Shown here piece by piece: positions 16,662-26,246 of a stretch of DNA of 64,000 nt (position 1 is the first letter of the stretch; the number at the start of each line of letters is the position of its first letter). Below the pieces are notes generated by a model. The model did no database searches, was not told the DNA's origin, and was given only the letters and a program-made list of their open reading frames with translations. The position numbers and the translations under genes were made by a program. Origin of the DNA: Micromonospora chokoriensis (GTDB lineage Bacteria; Actinomycetota; Actinomycetes; Mycobacteriales; Micromonosporaceae); NCBI RefSeq assembly GCF_900091505.1, contig NZ_LT607409.1, positions 4,030,001-4,094,000 of the forward strand, written 5' to 3'.

Positions 16662-17635
16662 CGACCCCCGCGCCCGCGCGACTGTCCTTCACCGACGTCG
16701 AGGTCGAGTACCGATCCCGAGGCGGGGGGCGGGTACGGGCCGTCGCCGGGGTCGACCTGGAGGTGCTGCCCGGCCAGATCGTCGGCCTCGTCGGCGAGTC
16801 CGGCTGCGGCAAGTCCTCGCTGGCCCGCGTGGCGGTCGGGTTGAGCGCGCCGAGCGCCGGCACCGTCCGGTACGCCGACCGACCGGTCACCCCGCTGGGC
16901 TGGCGACCCCGGTCGGACGCCGAGGTCGGCCTCCAGATGGTCTTCCAGAACCCGTACGCCTCGCTGAACCCCCGGCGCACCATCGGCTCCCAACTGCTCG
17001 ACGGCGTGCCGGCGACGGTCACCGGGGCGGCCCGCCGGGCCCGGGTGCACGAACTGCTCGACCGGGTGGCCATGCCGGCCGGCGCCGCCGACCGCTACCC
17101 GCACCAGTTCTCCGGCGGCCAGCGGCAGCGCCTGGCGATCGCCCGCGCGCTCGCACCCGAGCCCCGCATGATCATCGCCGACGAGCCGGTGACGGCCCTG
17201 GACGCCTCGTCCCAGGCGCAGGTGGTCAACCTGCTCGTCGGGCTGGTCCGCGACCTCGACATGGGCATGCTGTTCATCTCCCACGACCTGTCGCTGGTGC
17301 ACGAGATCGCCGACGTGACCGCCGTGATGTACCTGGGCCGCATCGTCGAGACCGCACCCACCCGCGAGCTGTGGCGCGCGCCGCGACACCCGTACACCCG
17401 GGCGTTGATCGACGCGGTGCCGCAGATCGGGCCCACCCCGCGCCTGCCCGCCATCCTCGCCGGGGAGGTGCCCGACCCGGCCAACGCCCCCACCGGTTGC
17501 CGGTTCCGGCCCCGGTGCCCGCACGCGTTCGACAGGTGCGTCGAGCAGCCACCCACCGTCGACCTGGGCGACCGCAGCGTCGCCTGTTGGCTCACCGACT
17601 CCGCCGCGGCACCGACCGCCGCGCGCCCACTCTGA
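16658..17635 (+). CDS. ABC transporter ATP-binding protein, DppF type
   Basis: 325 residues from ATG 16658, which shares ATGA with the previous stop; the frame is open upstream but overlaps the DppD gene. Walker A GESGCGKSS, FSGGQRQRLAIARAL signature, Walker B MIIADEPVTALD and the C-terminal GCRFRPRCPHAFDRC extension are visible. Second ATPase of the heterodimeric import engine. Confidence 0.92.
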   Translation: MTTPAPARLSFTDVEVEYRSRGGGRVRAVAGVDLEVLPGQIVGLVGESGCGKSSLARVAVGLSAPSAGTVRYADRPVTPLGWRPRSDAEVGLQMVFQNPYASLNPRRTIGSQLLDGVPATVTGAARRARVHELLDRVAMPAGAADRYPHQFSGGQRQRLAIARALAPEPRMIIADEPVTALDASSQAQVVNLLVGLVRDLDMGMLFISHDLSLVHEIADVTAVMYLGRIVETAPTRELWRAPRHPYTRALIDAVPQIGPTPRLPAILAGEVPDPANAPTGCRFRPRCPHAFDRCVEQPPTVDLGDRSVACWLTDSAAAPTAARPL

Positions 17636-17644
17636 GGACGTCCC

Positions 17645-18904
17645 ATGCGCATGCCCACCGAACAGGTCCTGGTCAACCTCGCCCTCTACGACGGAGTCCA
17701 GGACGCCCTGCAACCGGACCGGGGCATCTGGATCGGCGCCGACGGGATGATCCGCGCCGTCGGCCCGGTCGACGACGTCCTCGGCGAGGCCGGCGACGCC
17801 CGGGTGGTCGACCTCGGCGGCGACCACGTCATGCCCGGTCTGACCAACATGCACGTCCACCTGTCGCTGGGGCTGCCCGGCCACCTGGCCGACACGGTCC
17901 ACAACTCCAACCTGGCCGAGCTGGTGCTGCTGATGGCCGACTCCGCCCGGCGCACCCTGCACTCGGGTGTCACCACGGCCCGCCTCGTCGGCGAGAGCCG
18001 GTACGCGGACTTCGCCCTGCGCCGGGGCATCGAGGCCGGCGCTGTCGACGGCCCGCGCATCTTCACCGCCGGCCACGCGCTCTGCTGCACGGGGGGTCAC
18101 GGCTGGGACGCCGACGCCCTGGAGGCCGACGGCGCGGACGGGTTCCGGCGGGCCACCCGCGAGCAGCTCCGCGCCGGCGCCGACCTGATCAAGGTGTGCA
18201 TCTCCGGCGGCATCGCCGGACAGCACGAGGCCATCGACACCCCGCAACTGCTCGACGACGAGATGGCCGCCGTCATCCGCGTCGCCCACGACTGGGGGCG
18301 CAAGGTCACCGCGCACGCCGGCCCGGCCGACTCGGTCCACCGCGCCGTGGAACTGGGCCTCGACTGCGTGGAGCACGGGTACGAGCTGACCGACGATGTC
18401 ACGCGGCTGATGGCCGAGCGGGGCGTCTGGTACGTGCCGACGATCGTGGTGAGTCGCTGCGAGCAGTTCTTCCGCGACTCCGGGGTGCCCGGCTGGCTGA
18501 TGGACCGGGCCCTCGCGGCCGGCCCCCGACACTGGGAGAGCCTCCAGCACGCCATCCGCAACGGCGTACCGATCGCGTTGGGCAGCGACATGCCGCCGCA
18601 CGCCGGCTACGACGAGACCACCGCGACAGTGCGCGAACTGGAATTCATGGTGGACGCGGGGATGCCCGTCGCGGACGCGCTCAAGGCCGCCACCGTCCGC
18701 CCCGCCGAGTGGCTGGGCCGCGCCGACACCCTGGGCAGCATCGAGGTCGGCCGGCACGCCGACCTGCTGGTGCTGCGCGACGACCCGACCCGCTCGGTGT
18801 CGGCGCTGCGCACCCTGCACGCCGTGGTGAAGGGCGGCGTCGCGTACCGCGACGACAGGGGCCGGTTCGGCGTCGCGCACGGCCGGCTCGGCGTACCGCG
18901 ATGA
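17645..18904 (+). CDS. Metal-dependent amidohydrolase (prolidase/imidazolonepropionase-like)
   Basis: 419 residues. Residues near 70 carry the HxH metal motif (NMHVHLSLG), followed by a Lys in LIKVCISGG (bridging carbamate candidate), His in KVTAHAG, His in VEHGYEL and the catalytic Asp in LGSDMPPHAGY near 315. This arrangement matches the amidohydrolase subgroup containing Zn-dependent Xaa-Pro dipeptidases and related carboxypeptidases. No signal peptide, so cytoplasmic. Inside a peptide-import operon it probably cleaves imported dipeptides or cyclic amides. Its stop overlaps the next ATG. Confidence 0.87.
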   Translation: MRMPTEQVLVNLALYDGVQDALQPDRGIWIGADGMIRAVGPVDDVLGEAGDARVVDLGGDHVMPGLTNMHVHLSLGLPGHLADTVHNSNLAELVLLMADSARRTLHSGVTTARLVGESRYADFALRRGIEAGAVDGPRIFTAGHALCCTGGHGWDADALEADGADGFRRATREQLRAGADLIKVCISGGIAGQHEAIDTPQLLDDEMAAVIRVAHDWGRKVTAHAGPADSVHRAVELGLDCVEHGYELTDDVTRLMAERGVWYVPTIVVSRCEQFFRDSGVPGWLMDRALAAGPRHWESLQHAIRNGVPIALGSDMPPHAGYDETTATVRELEFMVDAGMPVADALKAATVRPAEWLGRADTLGSIEVGRHADLLVLRDDPTRSVSALRTLHAVVKGGVAYRDDRGRFGVAHGRLGVPR

Positions 18905-20544
18905 GCAGCGTCACCGACGTCGCCGACGGGTACCTCGACGCCCTCGCCGAGCTGGACCCGCAGGCGGCCGAGGCGGCGGGGCGTACCCCGGTGTCGCAGG
19001 TCCCGGACCTGTCGCCGGACGGCTTCGACGCCCGCGCGGAGCTGGCCCGACGCACCGCGACGGCCGCCGCCTCGGCGAGCGCGCACGGCCCCGGCGAACC
19101 GGCCCTGGCCGACGCCCTGCGCGACCGCCTGGCCAGCGAGGTCGACCTGTACGACGCGGGCTTCACCACCCGGCTGCTCGCGCCGCTGGCCACCCCGGTG
19201 CACCTGCTCCGGCAGATCTTCGACAACCTGCCCCGGGACACCGCCGACGACTGGGCGGTGGTGGCCGCGCACCTGCGCCAGGTGCCCGAGGCCCTCGCCC
19301 GGTACGCCAGCACGCTGCGCCGGTCGGCGCAGCGGGGACACCTGGTCGCCCGCCGACAGGTCGTCGTGGTCGCCAACCAGTGCACGGCCTGGACCGTCGC
19401 CGACGTCTACGGGCGGCTGGTGGAGGGCTACCCCGGTGGTCCGCTCGCCGCGCAGCTGCAGCTGGGCGCACGGCTGGCCACCGCAGCCACCTCGGGCTTC
19501 GCCGCGTTCCTCCGGGCCGACCTGGCACCCGTCGCGTCCGAGGTGGACGGTGTCGGGAAAGACCTCTACACGGTCACCGCGCGCAGTTTCCTCGGCGCGA
19601 CGATCGACCTCGACGAGGTGTACGCGTACGGCTGGGCGGAGTTGGACCGCACCGCCGCCGAGCTGCGGACCGTGGCCCGCGAGCTGGGTCACCGGCACGT
19701 CGCGGCCGCGCGGGCGGCGTTGGACGCCGACCCGGCCCGCCGGGTGCCGGCCGGTCCCGCCCTGGAGGAGTGGCTGCGGCAGCGCACCGAGCAGCTGACC
19801 GACGCGCTCGACGGCACCCACTTCGACATTCCGGCCGCCACCCGGCCGGTGGTGTGCCGGATCAGCCCCGCCACGTCCGGGGTCATGTACTACACGCCGC
19901 CCGACCCGTCGTTGACCCGGCCCGGCGGGATCTGGTGGTCGGTGCCCTCCGGCGAGTCGACGGTGCCGGTGTGGCGGCACGTCGGGACGCTCTGCCACGA
20001 GGGTCTGCCCGGCCACCACCTCCAGCACGCGATCACCCTCACCACCGCCGACCTGCACCCCTGGCAGCGCCATCTCTGCCAGGTGCACGGGTACGCCGAG
20101 GGCTGGGCGCACTACGCCGAGCGACTGGCCGACGAGATCGGCCTGTACGCGGACCCGGCCGAGCGCCTCGGCATGCTCGACGGCCAGATGTGGCGGGCCG
20201 CCCGCGTGGTCATCGATCTGGGCCTGCACCTCGGGCTGCCGATCCCGGCCGGCAACGGGTTCACCGAGGAGCGGCGGTGGACGCCGGCGCTCGCTGTCGA
20301 CGTCCTGACCCGCGTCGCCGGACTGGACGCCGAGACGGCTCGCTTCGAGGTGGACCGGTACCTCGGCTGGCCGGCGCAGGCCCTCGCCTTCAAGGTCGGC
20401 GCGCGGCTGTGGCAGCGGGCCCGCCGGGAGGCCGAACAGCGCGAGGGGACCGCGTTCGACCGCAAACGCTTCCACCACCGCGCGTTGGCGCTCGGACCCA
20501 TGGGACTGGACCCACTGCGCGCCCACCTGGCGACCCTGCCCTGA
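18901..20544 (+). CDS. DUF885-family metallopeptidase
   Basis: 547 residues from ATG 18901 (ATGA overlap with the amidohydrolase). All-helical DUF885 protein with the putative zinc motif HEGLPGHHLQHA near residue 367 (an expanded HExxH-like arrangement) and the downstream EGWAHYAERLADEIG segment, which supplies the third ligand in homologues. DUF885 proteins behave like dicarboxypeptidases/oligopeptidases. No signal peptide. Together with the amidohydrolase it gives the operon a second cytoplasmic peptide-hydrolysing activity. Confidence 0.88.
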   Translation: MSSVTDVADGYLDALAELDPQAAEAAGRTPVSQVPDLSPDGFDARAELARRTATAAASASAHGPGEPALADALRDRLASEVDLYDAGFTTRLLAPLATPVHLLRQIFDNLPRDTADDWAVVAAHLRQVPEALARYASTLRRSAQRGHLVARRQVVVVANQCTAWTVADVYGRLVEGYPGGPLAAQLQLGARLATAATSGFAAFLRADLAPVASEVDGVGKDLYTVTARSFLGATIDLDEVYAYGWAELDRTAAELRTVARELGHRHVAAARAALDADPARRVPAGPALEEWLRQRTEQLTDALDGTHFDIPAATRPVVCRISPATSGVMYYTPPDPSLTRPGGIWWSVPSGESTVPVWRHVGTLCHEGLPGHHLQHAITLTTADLHPWQRHLCQVHGYAEGWAHYAERLADEIGLYADPAERLGMLDGQMWRAARVVIDLGLHLGLPIPAGNGFTEERRWTPALAVDVLTRVAGLDAETARFEVDRYLGWPAQALAFKVGARLWQRARREAEQREGTAFDRKRFHHRALALGPMGLDPLRAHLATLP

Positions 20545-20578
20545 CCTGTCGTACCCCTGCGAGCGGAAGTGACAGCCG

Positions 20579-20953
20579 ATGAGCGCTGATCAGCTCACCA
20601 CCACCATCACCGACCTGTACCGGTCGCTCGGCGACCGGCAGGCGTTCGACGCGCACCTGCACCCGGACCTGACGTTCTGGGAGTCCGACGCCGACGGCCT
20701 GCTGTCCGGGCTGGGCGCGCTGGACGACCTGCGGGACCGGCGGGCCACCCGGACCGCCGGCTCGCCGCCGATCGCGGTGGTGCCGGAGCACCTGCACGCC
20801 GACGCCTGGGGTGACATCGGCCTGGTGCGCTACGTGCTGCGGGCCCGCTTCGCCGACGCCCGGCCGGACGAGTGTTTCCGGGTGACCGACGTCCTGCGCC
20901 GCGAGGCCGGCACCTGGCGGATCGTGCACCACCACGCGGAGGCCGTGCGATGA
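20579..20953 (+). CDS. NTF2-like (SnoaL/DUF4440-type) protein
   Basis: 124 residues. The pattern ITDLYRSLGDRQAFDAHLHPDLTFWESD, then a strand-rich half ending FRVTDVLRREAGTWRIVHHHAE, is the cone-shaped NTF2/SnoaL fold. Members may be small enzymes or ligand-binding subunits; no catalytic residue can be assigned here. The stop overlaps the next start (ATGA), so it is expressed with the downstream pair. Confidence 0.78.
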   Translation: MSADQLTTTITDLYRSLGDRQAFDAHLHPDLTFWESDADGLLSGLGALDDLRDRRATRTAGSPPIAVVPEHLHADAWGDIGLVRYVLRARFADARPDECFRVTDVLRREAGTWRIVHHHAEAVR

Positions 20954-21276
20954 GCGCCGAGGAACCCACCACCGACCTGTACGACCTGCGGGTCGTGGTG
21001 GAGCGGATCGAGGGCCGCTCGGTGTGCGGTCTGAAGCCGGGCGACCACGTCGACGTGACCGAGTCGAACCGGCTGAGCATCCCGGCCGGCAAGCACTTCT
21101 GCCTGTACGCGCTCGCCGCGTGCCTGCCCCTGATCCCCGCCAAGCAGCGGGAGTTGGCCGAGGGGGACTGGCTGGCCCAGGACAGCCACGTCGCCTGCCC
21201 GGACCCGGAGGAGCGCCTGATCATGCGGATCGAGCGGACCGGCCGCCGGCAGATCCCCACCGGGGAGCTGACGTGA
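20950..21276 (+). CDS. TIGR04076-family protein
   Basis: 108 residues from ATG 20950, overlapping the previous stop. The sequence YDLRVVVERIEGRSVCGLKP with GDHVDV, then the Cys-containing FCLYALAACLPLIPAKQRE and VACPDPEE segments, matches the TIGR04076 family, small Cys-containing proteins often encoded beside oxidoreductases. Function unknown. The conserved cysteines could hold a metal or redox centre, but this is a guess. Confidence 0.75.
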   Translation: MSAEEPTTDLYDLRVVVERIEGRSVCGLKPGDHVDVTESNRLSIPAGKHFCLYALAACLPLIPAKQRELAEGDWLAQDSHVACPDPEERLIMRIERTGRRQIPTGELT

Positions 21277-22265
21277 GCGAGGGGCTGGTCGGGATCGGCC
21301 TGCAGTCCGACAAGTCCGCCGACGAGTACGCCGAGCTGGCCGAGCTGACCGAGCGGCACGGGTTCGACGTGCTGTCGGTCTTCGGTGACCTGATGTACCA
21401 ACCGCCGATCTTCCCGCTGCTGGTGGCGGCCCGGCACACCAGCCGGATCCGCCTGGGCGTGGCGTGCCTCAACCCGTTCACCATGCACCCGGTGGAGGTC
21501 GCCGGCCAGGTGGCCGCGCTGGATCTCGCCTCGCACGGCCGGGCCTATCTCGGGCTGGCCCGGGGCACCTGGCTCGACGAGATCGGCGTGCCGCAGGTGC
21601 GGCCCATCCGGCGTATCGCCGAGACGGTCGCTGTCGTCCGGCTGCTGCTCGCCGGTGACGACAGCGGTTTCCAGGGCAGCGAGTTCACCGTGGCGCCCGG
21701 CACGTCGTTGCGGTACACCCCGGCCCGTGCCGACGTACCGGTCCTGGTCGGCACGTGGGGGCGGCAGACCGCGCGGTCGGCGGCCGGCTTCGCCGGCGAG
21801 GTCAAGGTCGGTGGGTCGGCGAACCCGGCGATGGCCCGGCTGATGCGGAGCTGGTTGGACGACGCGACCACGCCGGACCGCGACCGCACCGGTGTGGTGC
21901 TCGGGGCGGTGACGGTGGTCGACGAGGACGGTGTGGTGGCCCGGCGGGTGGCCCGCCGGGAGGTGGCCATGTACCTGGCGGTGGTCGCCGCCCACGACCC
22001 GACGATCGAGGTGGACCCGGACCTGCTGGCCCGGATCCAGCAGCATGTCGGTCGTCGCGAGGACGACCTCGCCGGGGCGCTGATCGGCGACGACCTGCTC
22101 GACCTGTTCGCCTTCTCCGGCACACCCGAGCACGTGGCCTCGCAGGCCGCGGCGGTGTTCGACGCCGGGGCGAGCCGGGTGGAGTTCGGCACGCCGCACG
22201 GGTTGACGCCGCACGGCGGGATCGACCTGCTCGGCCGGCGGGTGCTCCCTTTGTTACGGCGGTGA
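21273..22265 (+). CDS. LLM-class (luciferase-like) flavin/F420-dependent oxidoreductase
   Basis: 330 residues from GTG 21273 (GTGA overlap). TIM-barrel landmarks include LVGIGLQ at the start, RIRLGVACLNPFTMHPVEVAGQ... and RAYLGLARGTWLDEIGV, typical of methylene-tetrahydromethanopterin-reductase-like enzymes that in actinobacteria generally use F420. It would oxidise or reduce a small organic substrate in the cytoplasm. Last gene of the peptide-import operon, tightly coupled to the TIGR04076 and NTF2-like genes, so the three may process a non-peptide part of the imported compound. Confidence 0.85.
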   Translation: MSEGLVGIGLQSDKSADEYAELAELTERHGFDVLSVFGDLMYQPPIFPLLVAARHTSRIRLGVACLNPFTMHPVEVAGQVAALDLASHGRAYLGLARGTWLDEIGVPQVRPIRRIAETVAVVRLLLAGDDSGFQGSEFTVAPGTSLRYTPARADVPVLVGTWGRQTARSAAGFAGEVKVGGSANPAMARLMRSWLDDATTPDRDRTGVVLGAVTVVDEDGVVARRVARREVAMYLAVVAAHDPTIEVDPDLLARIQQHVGRREDDLAGALIGDDLLDLFAFSGTPEHVASQAAAVFDAGASRVEFGTPHGLTPHGGIDLLGRRVLPLLRR

Positions 22266-22284
22266 AAACCCCTCGTCGCGGGCC

Positions 22285-22313
22285 TTAAAAGATCGTGTAT
22301 CGGTGCTTATGAT
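22285..22313 (+). promoter_or_regulatory. Candidate promoter of the S8 protease gene
   Basis: TTAAAA (22285-22290) and TATGAT (22308-22313) are spaced 17 bp, a good match to a housekeeping sigma promoter, about 55 bp before ATG 22368, which has a GAGGAG ribosome-binding site. Inverted repeat AAGATC/GATCTT (22289-22294 and 22311-22316) overlaps both boxes and could be an operator. Confidence 0.55.
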
Positions 22314-22367
22314 CTTGCGGGAAGTCGCCCGATGAGGCACTTTCGTCCACATTAGACGAGGAGCACC

Positions 22368-25300
22368 ATGCTCAGGAGAACGCGGTGGCTGATGGCGGTT
22401 GCCGTCACGGCCACGACGCTGACCGCCCTACCGGGCGGCTCGGCCACAGCCGGCGGCATCGACCGACCCGGCGCACCCGCCGCCTCGACCGACGGCAGGA
22501 CGCACACCGTCACCCTGCTGACCGGCGACGTGGTGACCGTCCGCAGCAACGGCTCGGGCTGCCCGCAGGCCACGATCCGGCCGGTCGACGAGAACGCGGT
22601 GATCAACCAGAGCTGCGGCCCGGACGGTCACCTGCACGTCGTCCCCGCCCGCGTCGCGTCCCAGGTCGGCCCGGTCCTCGACCCCGACCTGTTCGACGTC
22701 ACCACGCTGATCGCCGACGGGTACGACGACGACAACTCCGCCGAGCTGCCGCTCATCGTGCAGCCCGCCACCGCGTCCGCCCGGGTCGCCGCGCTCGGTG
22801 ACGTGCTGCCGCTGCCCAGCATCGGCGCGGTCGCCGGCCGCGTACCCAAGAAGAGCCCGGCCACCGCGAAGCTGGCGACCACCTCGCTGCTCGCCGGCGC
22901 GAAGAAGATCTGGCTCGACCGCAAGGTCCGCGCCACCGCGCTGACCGGCGGCGGACAGCACGCCGACCTGGACCGCAACCTGGGCCAGATCGCCGCGCCG
23001 GACGCCTGGAAGGCCGGCTACACCGGCAAGGGGACCACCGTCGCGGTGCTCGACACCGGCGCCGACTTCACCCACCCGGACCTGGTCGGGCGGGTCGCCG
23101 ACCGGGCCGACTTCACCACCGAGGGCGGCGACGCCGTCGACCACAACGGCCACGGTACGCACGTCGCCTCGACCATCGCCGGCACCGGCGCCGCCGCACA
23201 CGGCCAGCGTCGCGGTGTCGCGCCCGACGCCACGCTGCTGATCGGCAAGGTCCTCGACGACCACGGCTACGGCGACGACTCCGGCATCATCGCGGCCATG
23301 GAGTGGGCCGCCCCCCGCGCCGACGTCATCAACATGAGCCTTGGCGGCAGCGACGCCGACGACGGCAACGACCCGCTCTCGCTCGCCGTCGACGGCCTGA
23401 GCAGGTCCACCGGCACGCTGTTCGTCATCGCCGCCGGCAACAACGGCGCGCAGATCTCCTCGCCCGGGTCGGCCGCCAGCGCGCTCACCGTCGGCGCCGT
23501 CGACCGTGACGACAAGCTCGCCGACTTCTCCAGCCGCGGACCGCTGGTGAACAGCCACGCGGCCAAGCCGGAGCTGGTCGCGCCCGGCGTCGACATCGTC
23601 GCCGCACGGGCCGCCGGCACCAACCTGCAGGACCCCATCGACAAGCACTACGAGGCGATCAGCGGCACCTCGATGGCCAGCCCGCACGCGGCGGGCGCCG
23701 CCGCGCTGCTCGCCCAGCGCCACCCGGACTGGACCGGCCAGCAGCTCAAGGCCGCACTCGTCGGCGCGGCCGACCCGCTGACCGGCGTCGACGCGTACGC
23801 CGTCGGAGCCGGCCGGCTCAACGCGGCCCGGGCCCTCGGCGGCCCGACCAGCGACCAGCCGGTGGTCAACGTCGGCACGTTCGCGTACCCGCAGTCGGGG
23901 ACCGGTGAGGCGAAGCTGACCTGGACCGGTGATTCGACGGCCGTCCTCGACCTCGACGTGACGGTGGTCAACCACGACGGCCAGCCGGTGCCCCGCGGCG
24001 CGGCGTCGCTGTCGACGAGCCGGGTCACCCTCAAGCGCGGCGCGACCGCCGGTGCGACGGTGCGGATCAACCGCGCGGCGCTGGCCGCCCGGCCCGGGTT
24101 CTACCTGGCCACCGTCACCGCCCGCACCGGCCGCAAACTGGTCGCCACCACACCGGTGAGCTTCTACGTCGAGCCACCCAGCTACGACCTGACGATCCGC
24201 ACCAAGCCGATGCCCGGCCTCCGGGACGGCGCGGACACCTGGATCAACGTCATGGTCGCCAACCTCACCGATCCCCTGCTGTTCTACGGCGGGGGCGGCG
24301 GCACACCCGGGGAGACGCTCACCCTGCGGGTGCCGGCGGGCCGGTACTCGGTGCTCGGTGCGTCGGTCGCCTACTACGTCGACAGCGACGTGCAGGAGAG
24401 CACCCTCACCGCGGCGGGTGACCTGGACGTGCACGCCGCGCGGAGCGTGACCCTCGACCCGGCGCGGGCCCGGCCGGTCACGGCGACCGTCGACGGGGCG
24501 GCCACCACGACCACCCGGACCGACCTCACCACCTTCCAGACCGCGGTGAACGGCCTGCCGTGGTGGCACCAGATCAGCGGTTTCGGTGTGGCGACGGCGA
24601 TCCGCAGCGTGGCGGTCCCGAAGCCCACCATCGGATCGCGGCGCACCTGGGCGGCGGTCAACATGGATTCGCCGGCCGGCACCGCGAAGCCGTACCGCTA
24701 CAACATCGTGCGCGAGTACGCCGACGGTGTGCCGGCCGACCCGTCGTTCCGGGTGACCAGGGCGGAGCAGGCCCGGCTGGCCCGCATCGACGAGCGGTTC
24801 CACCAGGCCGACTCGCCAGAGATGTACACCACGTTCGTCCGCTTCGGCGAGACTCCCGACGGGGTGCCGGTGACCCAGACCTTCGAGGGCGTCATGCCGC
24901 CGAGCCGGACGTCGTACCTCTCACCGGAGATCGTCTGGGCCGACCAGGGTGTCTACGGTGGACTGGCGGCCATGGAGGCGCCGCGCCAGTACCGGCCGGG
25001 CAGCCGGCAGTCCAAGGTCTGGGCACGGCAGCCGCTGCACTCCGACTGGTACGACGACCTGGCCGGTGCCGAGTCCAGTTGCGCCACCGCGCCGTCGCGG
25101 ACCCGGGGCAACCTGCACCTGGACATGGTGACGCTCACCGACCAGCACCAGCGCGCCGACTGCCTGCAGGGCGAGGCGATCGGCGTGAAGCGCACGCTGT
25201 CGCTGTACCGCAACGGCAAGCTGGTCGAGCAGAGCGACCGGCCGGTCGCCGACTTCACGGTGCCGCAGGCGATGGCCGACTACCGGCTGACCTTCGACGT

Positions 25301-25703
25301 CGACACCAGTCTGATCCTGCCGATCTCGACCAAGGTCAACACCTCGTGGACGTTCCGGTCCGCCGGCCCCGACGGGACCGGGAGCGTGCCGCTGCCGCTG
25401 CTCGCCGTCGACTACGCCCTGCCGATGGACCACGACAACCACCCGGTCGACGGAACGGCCGAGCTGGCCGTCCGGCAGGCGCACGGTGTGAAGACGCAGA
25501 AGGTGACGTCCTTCCAGGTCTGGACCTCGACCGACGACGGCGGCACCTGGACGTCGGCCCGGGTCACCGGGAGCGGCGACAGCTACCGGGTCGCGCTGCC
25601 GAAGGCCACCACCGGGCAGGCCGTCTCGCTGCGGGTGAAGGCCACCGCCAACGGCGGTAGCGGGATCGACCAGACCATCATCAGGGCGTACCGCGCCGGC
25701 TGA
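22368..25703 (+). CDS. Secreted subtilisin-like (S8) serine protease, large
   Basis: 1111 residues, signal peptide of about 28 residues (WLMAVAVTATTLTALPGGSATAGG). The S8 catalytic domain covers roughly residues 215-490, with Asp near 229 in VAVLDTGADFTHPDL, His near 263 in HNGHGTHVAST and Ser near 435 in SGTSMASPHAAGAAALL; the oxyanion Asn is in IAAGNNG. A propeptide-like region precedes it. The long C-terminal part (about 600 residues) is beta-rich and resembles accessory Ig-like domains of large actinobacterial subtilases. Secreted protein degradation would feed the peptide importer encoded just upstream. Confidence 0.9.
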   Translation: MLRRTRWLMAVAVTATTLTALPGGSATAGGIDRPGAPAASTDGRTHTVTLLTGDVVTVRSNGSGCPQATIRPVDENAVINQSCGPDGHLHVVPARVASQVGPVLDPDLFDVTTLIADGYDDDNSAELPLIVQPATASARVAALGDVLPLPSIGAVAGRVPKKSPATAKLATTSLLAGAKKIWLDRKVRATALTGGGQHADLDRNLGQIAAPDAWKAGYTGKGTTVAVLDTGADFTHPDLVGRVADRADFTTEGGDAVDHNGHGTHVASTIAGTGAAAHGQRRGVAPDATLLIGKVLDDHGYGDDSGIIAAMEWAAPRADVINMSLGGSDADDGNDPLSLAVDGLSRSTGTLFVIAAGNNGAQISSPGSAASALTVGAVDRDDKLADFSSRGPLVNSHAAKPELVAPGVDIVAARAAGTNLQDPIDKHYEAISGTSMASPHAAGAAALLAQRHPDWTGQQLKAALVGAADPLTGVDAYAVGAGRLNAARALGGPTSDQPVVNVGTFAYPQSGTGEAKLTWTGDSTAVLDLDVTVVNHDGQPVPRGAASLSTSRVTLKRGATAGATVRINRAALAARPGFYLATVTARTGRKLVATTPVSFYVEPPSYDLTIRTKPMPGLRDGADTWINVMVANLTDPLLFYGGGGGTPGETLTLRVPAGRYSVLGASVAYYVDSDVQESTLTAAGDLDVHAARSVTLDPARARPVTATVDGAATTTTRTDLTTFQTAVNGLPWWHQISGFGVATAIRSVAVPKPTIGSRRTWAAVNMDSPAGTAKPYRYNIVREYADGVPADPSFRVTRAEQARLARIDERFHQADSPEMYTTFVRFGETPDGVPVTQTFEGVMPPSRTSYLSPEIVWADQGVYGGLAAMEAPRQYRPGSRQSKVWARQPLHSDWYDDLAGAESSCATAPSRTRGNLHLDMVTLTDQHQRADCLQGEAIGVKRTLSLYRNGKLVEQSDRPVADFTVPQAMADYRLTFDVDTSLILPISTKVNTSWTFRSAGPDGTGSVPLPLLAVDYALPMDHDNHPVDGTAELAVRQAHGVKTQKVTSFQVWTSTDDGGTWTSARVTGSGDSYRVALPKATTGQAVSLRVKATANGGSGIDQTIIRAYRAG

Positions 25704-25712
25704 CGGTCGACA

Positions 25713-25746
25713 CGGTGTCGGCCCGGCTCCGGCCGGGCCGACACCG
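25713..25746. terminator. Bidirectional hairpin terminator
   Basis: Perfect 15-bp stem (CGGTGTCGGCCCGGC at 25713-25727 with its complement at 25732-25746) and a 4-nt loop, between the convergent ends of the S8 protease and DUF2231 genes; serves both. Confidence 0.8.
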
Positions 25747-25751
25747 CACCG

Positions 25752-26246
25752 TCACTGACCCTCCCAGACCGCCTTCGCGCCGGAGTCGCCGGTGCGGATC
25801 ACGTAGTACACGGCGATGCCGGCGGCGATCACCGACAGCACCTGCAACGCGAGGGTCAGCGGTCGGGAGGGCCGTCCGTCGGCGCCCGCCTCGGCGGCCC
25901 TCGGCGCGACGAACCAGACCAGCGCCAGTGCCACGATCCCCAACAGGATCGTGGCCCAGAGCGTGATGTCGCCGAACTCCTGGTGCGTCTCCAGCGTCGG
26001 CAGGAACTCGGGGGTCACCCGGTTGGCGGCGCGCATGCGCTCGAAGAAGGCGTCGCCGGTGAGCTTCGCCAGCAGGGCCGCGATCGGCGCACCCACCGCG
26101 AGCAGCCCCAGCACCCAACGGGTGTGCGGCCGGATCAGCGGGACGAGCGCGTAGCCGATCGTCAGGAGCGCCAGCAGCGGCACGAACACGACAGCGGCGT
26201 GCAGCACAAGCGGATGGGCGGGGATGCCCATGAACTCCTCGAACAT
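25752..26246 (-). CDS. DUF2231 membrane protein
   Basis: 164 residues from ATG 26246, chosen because GAGGAG stands at the right distance and the protein then begins MFEEFMGIPAHPLVLHAAVV, the conserved DUF2231 opening (PAHPLVLHA). Four transmembrane helices are visible: about residues 14-35, 43-60, 88-110 and 127-147. Small membrane proteins of this family are sometimes linked to haem or electron transport because of the conserved His pair, but the function is not known. Confidence 0.85.
   Translation of the reverse strand: MFEEFMGIPAHPLVLHAAVVFVPLLALLTIGYALVPLIRPHTRWVLGLLAVGAPIAALLAKLTGDAFFERMRAANRVTPEFLPTLETHQEFGDITLWATILLGIVALALVWFVAPRAAEAGADGRPSRPLTLALQVLSVIAAGIAVYYVIRTGDSGAKAVWEGQ

Noticed and set aside
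16364..18880. 838-codon minus-strand open frame opposite the ABC ATPase and amidohydrolase genes
   Set aside because: Antisense shadow of high-GC genes; no family motifs and a low-complexity Val/Gly/Arg composition.
17371..18900. N-terminal extension of the DUF885 protein by about 510 codons
   Set aside because: That part overlaps the DppF and amidohydrolase genes out of frame and is Arg/Pro-rich nonsense; ATG 18901 with ATGA overlap is the real start.
22428..24803. 791-codon minus-strand open frame
   Set aside because: Lies wholly opposite the S8 protease, whose catalytic triad is intact; translation is low-complexity.
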